Part shown: piece by piece, positions 1 through 3,547 of the stretch
Layout: every line of letters starts with the position of its first letter
Position numbering within the stretch: the first letter of the stretch is position 1
Source of the DNA: JBGOTP01 sp041476545
Lineage (GTDB): Bacteria; Acidobacteriota; Vicinamibacteria; Vicinamibacterales; CAVVIG01
Direction of reading: 5' to 3'
NCBI GenBank assembly: GCA_041476545.1
Contig: JBGOTP010000362.1
Location: 1-5,174 of the forward strand
Length of the DNA stretch: 5,174 bases
Position numbers and translations under genes: made by a program
Notes under the pieces: model-generated
What the model saw: only the letters and a program-made list of their open reading frames with translations
Database searches by the model: none
What the model was told of the DNA's origin: nothing

Positions 1-172
1 GGCCCCGAGTCGTCCCGTCCGCCGGCGCGACGGCGTCCATCGGGCTCCCTCGGCGCCACCTATTCAATGGCGGCGACGGCCGGCCGGCGGCGGGGCCGGT
101 GGCGCCCGCGAATCCGTGTGAGCGACGCGTCTCACGCGGCAGGTGGGAAATCGCACCGGAGCGCCGAAATCC

Positions 173-195
173 GCCGCAGCTCACGGAGCTGCGGC
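173..195. repeat. Perfect inverted repeat, 10-bp stem and 3-nt loop
   Basis: GCCGCAGCTC at 173-182 and GAGCTGCGGC at 186-195 are exact reverse complements around the loop ACG. The stem would be very stable in RNA. There is no T-run on either side, so it is not a standard intrinsic terminator. It could be a regulatory hairpin, a protein-binding dyad or a Rho-assisted stop for a gene to the left. A weaker 6-bp stem (227-232 with 240-245) lies nearby. Confidence 0.6.
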
Positions 196-348
196 ATGCC
201 ACCGACGCCAGTCCCGCCGAAGCGATGCGAAGGCGGACGCTTCGCGGAGGTGCGGATTTCCCGCGTCGTCGAACCGGTTCGCGGGCGCCATTGGCCTCGA
301 CGCTGGAGATGACCGCCGCTGGACTTCACAGCGTGGCGCGGCCCAAAG

Positions 349-371
349 TGATGACCCACATGATGACCCAC
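349..371 (+). repeat. Tandem direct repeat TGATGACCCAC, two copies
   Basis: TGATGACCCAC occurs at 349-359 and again at 361-371 with one intervening A, giving a 12-nt period. It lies 6 nt upstream of the candidate -35 hexamer and 48 nt before the probable start codon at 419. Paired direct repeats just upstream of a promoter are a common arrangement for activator sites. No regulator is identifiable from the sequence. Confidence 0.45.
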
Positions 372-376
372 TGGTG

Positions 377-406
377 TTGGACTGGAGAGACGGCTCCCTG
401 TACACT
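377..406 (+). promoter_or_regulatory. Weak candidate promoter for the cupredoxin-like gene
   Basis: TTGGAC at 377-382 and TACACT at 401-406 are separated by 18 nt and resemble degraded -35 and -10 boxes. A transcript from here would begin only a few bases before the ATG at 419, fitting the absence of a ribosome-binding site before that start. The match to consensus is poor and GC-rich organisms often use other sigma factors, so this is tentative. Confidence 0.22.
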
Positions 407-418
407 TCGCATCCACAG

Positions 419-1213
419 ATGCCGATGCGTGTCGTCCTCTTCGGAGTCGTCGTGCTGCTCGGTGTCGTCTTCGGTCTTCGTGCGCGCGCAACGCCCGCGT
501 CGAACATCCAGGGCGGTGCGGCCGCCCGAGCCTCCGGTAGCGCTGGTGCTGGTCCGGTGGTGGGCGCCGGCATTGGCACTATCAGGGGTCACGTCGTTCT
601 TACAGGAAAAGATCCCGGGAATGCCGTCATCAGGATGGCCGTGGACCCGAAGTGCGCCGCGATGAATGCAGGGAAGCGCGTGATTCAGGAGGCCGTTGTC
701 ACCGGGGACAACGGAAGCCTGGCGAACGTCTTTGTCCACCTCCAGGGTACGTTTCCCGAGACGCCTGTTCCCGCCCAGCCCATCGTCATCGATCAGCGTT
801 CGTGTATCTACCGCCCGCGAGTGATCGGGATGCGTGTCGGTCAGACGCTGCAGGTTCGCAACAGCGACAGCCTGCTGCACAACGTCCACAGTTCGTCGGC
901 CGTGGGCAACAGCTTCAACGTGGCACAGCCGATGGCTGGGATGGTGTTCGAGTTCAAACCGAAGGCGGAAGAAGCCATGGTGAAGCTGGGGTGCGACGTG
1001 CATCGGTGGATGACCGCGTATGTCGGCGTCGTCTCGAACCCGTACTTCGCTGTCACCGAAAGCGCGGGCTCATTTGAGCTCGGCAAGGTCCCGGCGGGCA
1101 CCTACAGCATCCGCTCCTGGCACGAACGGTTCGGCGAGATGACGAAGAGCGTGACCATCAAAGCCGGCGCGGTGAGCACGGTCGACTTCACGTACTCGCA
1201 GAAGGGGTCTTAA
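419..1213 (+). CDS. Exported cupredoxin-like protein with C-terminal carboxypeptidase-regulatory-like domain
   Basis: This is a 264-residue protein, probably periplasmic. Residues 1 to about 24 form a signal peptide (basic start, hydrophobic core LLGVVFGL, RARA before a likely cleavage site). A Gly/Ala-rich spacer follows. Residues about 50-205 form a cupredoxin-like beta-sandwich: GQTLQVRNSD followed by LLHNVH (His154 and His157), then GCDVHRWM with Cys192, His195 and Met198. That His/Cys/His/Met set matches the type 1 copper ligands of plastocyanin-like proteins. Cys79 and Cys129 could form a disulfide. Residues about 206-264 (SFELGKVPAGTYSIRSWHE) resemble the carboxypeptidase-regulatory-like fold often fused to this family. 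The start at 419 is chosen because it begins the signal peptide; ATG at 425 is equally possible. Neither has a clear Shine-Dalgarno site. Copper binding and electron transfer are inferred, and the partner is unknown. The gene converges on the minus-strand series and overlaps its last gene by 4 bp. Confidence 0.85.
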   Translation: MPMRVVLFGVVVLLGVVFGLRARATPASNIQGGAAARASGSAGAGPVVGAGIGTIRGHVVLTGKDPGNAVIRMAVDPKCAAMNAGKRVIQEAVVTGDNGSLANVFVHLQGTFPETPVPAQPIVIDQRSCIYRPRVIGMRVGQTLQVRNSDSLLHNVHSSSAVGNSFNVAQPMAGMVFEFKPKAEEAMVKLGCDVHRWMTAYVGVVSNPYFAVTESAGSFELGKVPAGTYSIRSWHERFGEMTKSVTIKAGAVSTVDFTYSQKGS

Positions 1214-1698
1214 AACGCATTGCCGATGAACGGCAACATGCGGCCGCAGTACAACACCGCGAACCACGAGACGAGCGACAGGGTCCCAATTACCTTGGCC
1301 ATCGCCGGCGTCTCGTCGCCCGCACCCAGATCCACGACCTGCGCGGAGACCATCCATTCGAAGAGCACCGCGTTCAATCCGGCGAGCAGCAAGAAACCCA
1401 TCTTGGCGACGAAGGCGCTGTTGTGGGCGTACTGTTCGGGATGGCCGACGACGAACACGATGCCGGTCGTCAGGTTGAGCAGGAACCCCCAGACGGCAAA
1501 TGGCATCAGCTCCTTTGCGGCGCTGACGGGCACGCGCTTCATGAATCCGATGAGGCGAAGGTCGAAGAACCCGGCGACGCCAATCACAAGTCCCAGGCCG
1601 ACGAAATGGATGGTCTCGCAGAAGGGCCAGATCCAAAGCGACTGGACGACCATTCTCGACAGCGTCGTGGCCTGCAGCCAGGCGACCAGGGCGTCCAT
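1210..1698 (-). CDS. Small integral membrane protein, DUF6644-like (copy B)
   Basis: This 162-residue protein has about four hydrophobic segments (roughly residues 24-45, 66-85, 97-116 and 135-155). I recognise it as DUF6644-like from the pattern ETIHFVGLGLVIG then DLRLIGF, where His31 sits inside the first helix; no function is known to me. It is a paralog of the gene immediately upstream: in a 28-residue block starting at Pro25 (Pro27 in the other copy), 15 positions are identical, and Lys99, Asn109 and Gly-Arg at 152-153 also match. The ATG at 1698 is chosen because its protein aligns end to end with the paralog. An in-frame ATG at 1743 would add 15 residues and overlap the upstream gene by 46 nt. 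The start overlaps the upstream TGA by one base, implying translational coupling. The TAA stop lies in the TTAA shared with the convergent gene. Confidence 0.82.
   Translation of the reverse strand: MDALVAWLQATTLSRMVVQSLWIWPFCETIHFVGLGLVIGVAGFFDLRLIGFMKRVPVSAAKELMPFAVWGFLLNLTTGIVFVVGHPEQYAHNSAFVAKMGFLLLAGLNAVLFEWMVSAQVVDLGAGDETPAMAKVIGTLSLVSWFAVLYCGRMLPFIGNAF
1212..1236 (-). terminator. Possible weak intrinsic terminator inside the last codons of DUF6644 copy B
   Basis: On the minus strand TTGCCG and CGGCAA pair as a 6-bp stem around a 5-nt loop (1236-1220). TGCG and then TTTT follow, ending at 1212. The run of four T is short and offset by 4 nt, so termination would be inefficient. It is noted because the convergent genes leave no intergenic space for a terminator. 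On the plus strand the same hairpin has no T-run. Confidence 0.28.
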
Positions 1699-2174
1699 CA
1701 GAGATAAGCCATCAGGCGGCCGGCGGTAATCGCCCCCGTCCATAGGAGCAGCGACACCACCGCCAGCCGTCTGCTTCGCGACAATCGCTCACGTTCGAGC
1801 GGTTCCCGTTCTTCGACGATCACTCGTTTCGAGAGCATCGTGTTCCAGAGGGCGAGGCCGATGAAGGTCAGCTTGAGATAGAAGATCGGCTGTTTTGCCT
1901 TGGTGGTCGCGTCGGCCATGAACAGCAGCACACCGGTGGCCGCGTTCAGCGCGAAGGCCCACCACACGAAGCGGAACAGTGGACGAAGCGCAGGAAATGG
2001 GATACGCGGACTGAACCCGAGCAGCCTGAGATCAACAACGGCATTGGCGCCGACGACGATGCCGAGGCCGACGGTGTGGAGGGTCAGAATCGTGGGGTAC
2101 GCCCAGAGTGACGGAGACTCGCGCGTCCACACCGCCAGGGCGGTGCCCTCGAGCCAGGTGAGGAACTCTGTCAC
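1698..2174 (-). CDS. Small integral membrane protein, DUF6644-like (copy A)
   Basis: This 158-residue protein has four predicted membrane helices (about residues 24-46, 68-88, 97-116 and 137-155). Between helices 3 and 4 lies a charged stretch, KRVIVEEREPLERERLSRSRR, written here in two parts: KRVIVEEREPL then ERERLSRSRR. The DUF6644-type signature is His33 in helix 1 followed by VGLG and DLRLLGF at 48-54. Family function is unknown to me; a buried His and a conserved Arg-Gly pair could bind a cofactor, but nothing shows this. The start is GTG at 2174, giving the typical short N-terminus (TEFLTWLEGT) seen in the paralog. No clear ribosome-binding site precedes it, so coupling to the DUF6152 gene is likely. 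The gap is 30 nt and the reading frame is the same, interrupted only by the DUF6152 TAG stop. The 3' end overlaps the next gene by one base. Confidence 0.82.
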   Translation of the reverse strand: MTEFLTWLEGTALAVWTRESPSLWAYPTILTLHTVGLGIVVGANAVVDLRLLGFSPRIPFPALRPLFRFVWWAFALNAATGVLLFMADATTKAKQPIFYLKLTFIGLALWNTMLSKRVIVEEREPLERERLSRSRRLAVVSLLLWTGAITAGRLMAYL

Positions 2175-2204
2175 GTCGATCTGCTGCGCCCGTCGTCGCT
2201 CAGG

Positions 2205-2681
2205 CTATCGCCCAGTGGTTGGCGTCGTTGGCGTCGTTGGCGTCGTTGGCGCGGTGCCCGTGCCGGGTCCGGGTTCTTCCGTCACGCGTCCACCAGGTGT
2301 GATCGGCGTGCCGTCGGGCCGGGTGATGCGCGCGCAGCACATGCCGTGCGAGCCTTCGGCTCTCGAAGGCTGACCGGACACCTTGATCACCGTTCCAACC
2401 CCGAGCGTTTGCGGTGTCCATCCGGTCCTGGTCAACTGCGCCGCGGGGCCCATTTCGATCTGCCATTCGATCTTCTGACCCTTGGCGTCGACCTCCTCGA
2501 AGTAGAGGAACGAATGCGGGTTCTTGAACAGGAACCTCGTGACCGTGCCCTGCGCTTCAGCCCTCTTGGTGGCATCGTAGAAGGGCGCGGCCGAATGGTG
2601 GGCGATGGCCGGCGCGACCTTCAATGCCAGCACCGCGGCGACCACCAGTGCCGCCGCCAGCATCGATCGCTGAGCTCTCAT
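2205..2681 (-). CDS. Exported DUF6152 family protein
   Basis: From the start chosen here the protein has 158 residues. Residues 1 to about 27 form a signal peptide ending in APAIA, and the mature chain would begin HHSAAPFYD, the hallmark opening of DUF6152. Other family features follow: GTVTRFLFKNPHSFLYFE (residues 45-62), then EWQIEMG, LTRTGW and GTVIKVSGQPSR. The function of DUF6152 is not established. The C-terminus (about 134-158) is a low-complexity Pro/Thr/Gly tail with a Thr-Thr-Pro repeat. Cys115 and Cys116 are adjacent in HGMCCARI. ATG codons at 2696, 2690 and 2681 are all in frame; 2681 is preferred because GAGG at 2691-2694 sits 9 nt upstream of it, while 2696 lacks such a site and falls in the AT-rich palindrome. 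The gap from the upstream gene is 32 nt with this start, or 17 nt from 2696. Confidence 0.84.
   Translation of the reverse strand: MRAQRSMLAAALVVAAVLALKVAPAIAHHSAAPFYDATKRAEAQGTVTRFLFKNPHSFLYFEEVDAKGQKIEWQIEMGPAAQLTRTGWTPQTLGVGTVIKVSGQPSRAEGSHGMCCARITRPDGTPITPGGRVTEEPGPGTGTAPTTPTTPTTPTTGR
2221..2247 (-). repeat. Three perfect 9-bp tandem copies in the DUF6152 tail
   Basis: GGCGTCGTT (plus strand) is repeated exactly three times in a row. Read on the minus strand it encodes Thr-Thr-Pro units in the C-terminal tail. The unit length is a multiple of three, so copy-number change would lengthen or shorten the tail without a frameshift. Confidence 0.85.
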
Positions 2682-2690
2682 GCGAATCAT

Positions 2691-2694
2691 CCTC
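2691..2694 (-). promoter_or_regulatory. Ribosome-binding site deciding the DUF6152 start
   Basis: GAGG on the minus strand lies 9 nt before the ATG at 2681. It overlaps the ATG at 2696 and is adjacent to the ATG at 2690, so it can serve only the innermost of the three in-frame starts. Confidence 0.5.
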
Positions 2695-2704
2695 ATATAT
2701 ATGA
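2693..2704. repeat. AT-rich 12-bp perfect palindrome between two operon genes
   Basis: TCATATATATGA is its own reverse complement and lies in the short gap between the exported-protein gene (stop at 2714) and the DUF6152 gene. It is the most AT-rich spot in a GC-rich operon; nearby 2714-2726 is also AT-rich. It may simply keep the ribosome-binding region unstructured, or be an internal -10 element or operator. No matching -35 box is evident. Confidence 0.5.
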
Positions 2705-2713
2705 TGCAGGCGT

Positions 2714-3514
2714 CTACTTATATTTCGGGACCATCATCTTCACGGCGGCTCTCGACGCTTCGGGATCGCACTCCCATGACGACAGCTGATATCCCGGGCG
2801 CGCCGGCAGCCACCGCGTGGTGTAGGACACCGGTTTCTTGAGGAACATCGGATCTTCCACCGTCACGGTGACTCGCAGCTCGGTACCTTCCTTCCAGTAT
2901 CGCTCCGTCACTTTCTTCTGCTGGGAGGAGGGGATGCCGTTGTAGTCGTCGAATCCGGTGACGTCGAACAGGAAGTGGTCGGTTTCAACGAGGAGCGCGC
3001 CTTTGTCGTAGTGCCCGGTCGAAAAACCCTGAATGCTCATGTCGTGGACCGTCGGTTTTCGGCCGTCGAGCCACACGGTTCGGGTCTGATCGTCCTTCTC
3101 GTACCGGAAGATCACCCGATCCGGCCATTGCACGAGCTGCATGTAGTACGGGTCGTACTGGATGGCGGGCGAAGTGGCCGGCACGCAGTCGTACTTCGGC
3201 GAGAGCGCTTCGTCGAAGACCTTCTGGTACGCCAGCGCCCGCTCGTTCAGTTCGGGAAAATTCGACTTGCCCCAGGGGACGGTCTCGCTGTTCACGGGAC
3301 GGACTCCCGCGCCGCCGTTCCAGATGCCGGCCAGGTCGGGTGGAGCGTTGGGATCCACGGGTGCTGTGGCTGGTGGCGCGCCGCCACGACCACCCCCGCG
3401 TCCGCGGCCCGCCGCCGGATCCTGACCGGGCCTGCCCGCCGCGTTCAACCCGGTGAGCGCGGTCAGTCCCATCGTCAGCGTCAAGACGGCGCACGCAGCA
3501 ATCGCCCTTTTCAT
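2714..3514 (-). CDS. Exported protein of unknown function ('PDLAGIW' type)
   Basis: The product has 266 residues. Residues 1 to about 26 are a signal peptide (KR, then a hydrophobic core, then GLNAAG). Residues 27-58 are low-complexity Gly/Arg/Ala/Pro, a likely disordered linker. The folded part begins PPDLAGIWNG (58-67), an opening shared by many exported acidobacterial proteins of unknown function that I suspect are lipocalin-like beta-barrels. Further family-type motifs are YDCVPATSP (108-116), WPDRVIFRYEKDDQTRTVWLDGR (in part 130-152) and GHYDKGALLVETDHF (167-181). Cys110 and Cys249 could form a disulfide in the periplasm. No catalytic motif is visible. The ATG at 3514 is chosen over an in-frame GTG at 3532 because a strong AAGGAGG site lies 8 nt before it and it begins the signal peptide. 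The decarboxylase stop is 33 nt upstream, and the DUF6152 gene follows closely. Confidence 0.82.
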   Translation of the reverse strand: MKRAIAACAVLTLTMGLTALTGLNAAGRPGQDPAAGRGRGGGRGGAPPATAPVDPNAPPDLAGIWNGGAGVRPVNSETVPWGKSNFPELNERALAYQKVFDEALSPKYDCVPATSPAIQYDPYYMQLVQWPDRVIFRYEKDDQTRTVWLDGRKPTVHDMSIQGFSTGHYDKGALLVETDHFLFDVTGFDDYNGIPSSQQKKVTERYWKEGTELRVTVTVEDPMFLKKPVSYTTRWLPARPGYQLSSWECDPEASRAAVKMMVPKYK

Positions 3515-3522
3515 CCCGACGG

Positions 3523-3529
3523 CCTCCTT
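3523..3529 (-). promoter_or_regulatory. Strong Shine-Dalgarno site for the exported-protein gene
   Basis: AAGGAGG on the minus strand is followed by 8 nt and then ATG at 3514. It is the best ribosome-binding site in the window and rules out the GTG at 3532, which lies upstream of it. Confidence 0.8.
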
Positions 3530-3547
3530 CACAGATTCTCTGCGATC

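Larger units (their letters stand above)
1..418. other. Upstream region without a convincing complete gene
   Basis: No reading frame here gives a believable protein. The frames that stay open translate to Arg/Pro/Ser-rich sequence with no recognisable motif, as expected by chance in GC-rich DNA. The frame of the downstream gene is open back to an ATG at 143, but that extension has no protein-like character and would bury the signal peptide. A possible divergent minus-strand gene could begin with the ATG at 40-38, preceded by a GAGG-like site and reading MDAVAPADGTTRG off the window edge; thirteen residues are too few to call it. The region also holds a perfect inverted repeat, a tandem direct repeat and a promoter-like pair, listed separately, so a regulatory role for the plus-strand gene is plausible. 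Confidence 0.5.

Noticed and set aside
317..333. CGCTG/CAGCG inverted repeat with a 7-nt loop
   Set aside because: A 5-bp stem is expected by chance many times in a GC-rich window of this size.
143..418. N-terminal extension of the cupredoxin-like gene back to an ATG at 143
   Set aside because: The extra 92 residues are Arg/Ala/Ser-rich with no motif, and would place the clear signal peptide in the middle of the protein.
326..1003. Minus-strand open frame of 225 residues opposite the cupredoxin-like gene
   Set aside because: It is antisense to a protein with clear family motifs and has a His/Arg/Asp-rich shadow composition with no domain.
1220..1729. Plus-strand open frame opposite DUF6644 copy B
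   Set aside because: The minus-strand frame has matching paralogous helices and a coupled start, while this one has no hydrophobic pattern or motif.
1698..1743. ATG at 1743 as the start of DUF6644 copy B
   Set aside because: It would add a charged, Pro/Gly-rich 15-residue head absent from the paralog and overlap the upstream gene by 46 nt; the ATG at 1698 aligns with the paralog's N-terminus.
2216..2247. The 9-bp repeat array as a CRISPR or iteron origin
   Set aside because: The units are far too short and contiguous for CRISPR, and they lie inside a coding region where they encode Thr-Thr-Pro.
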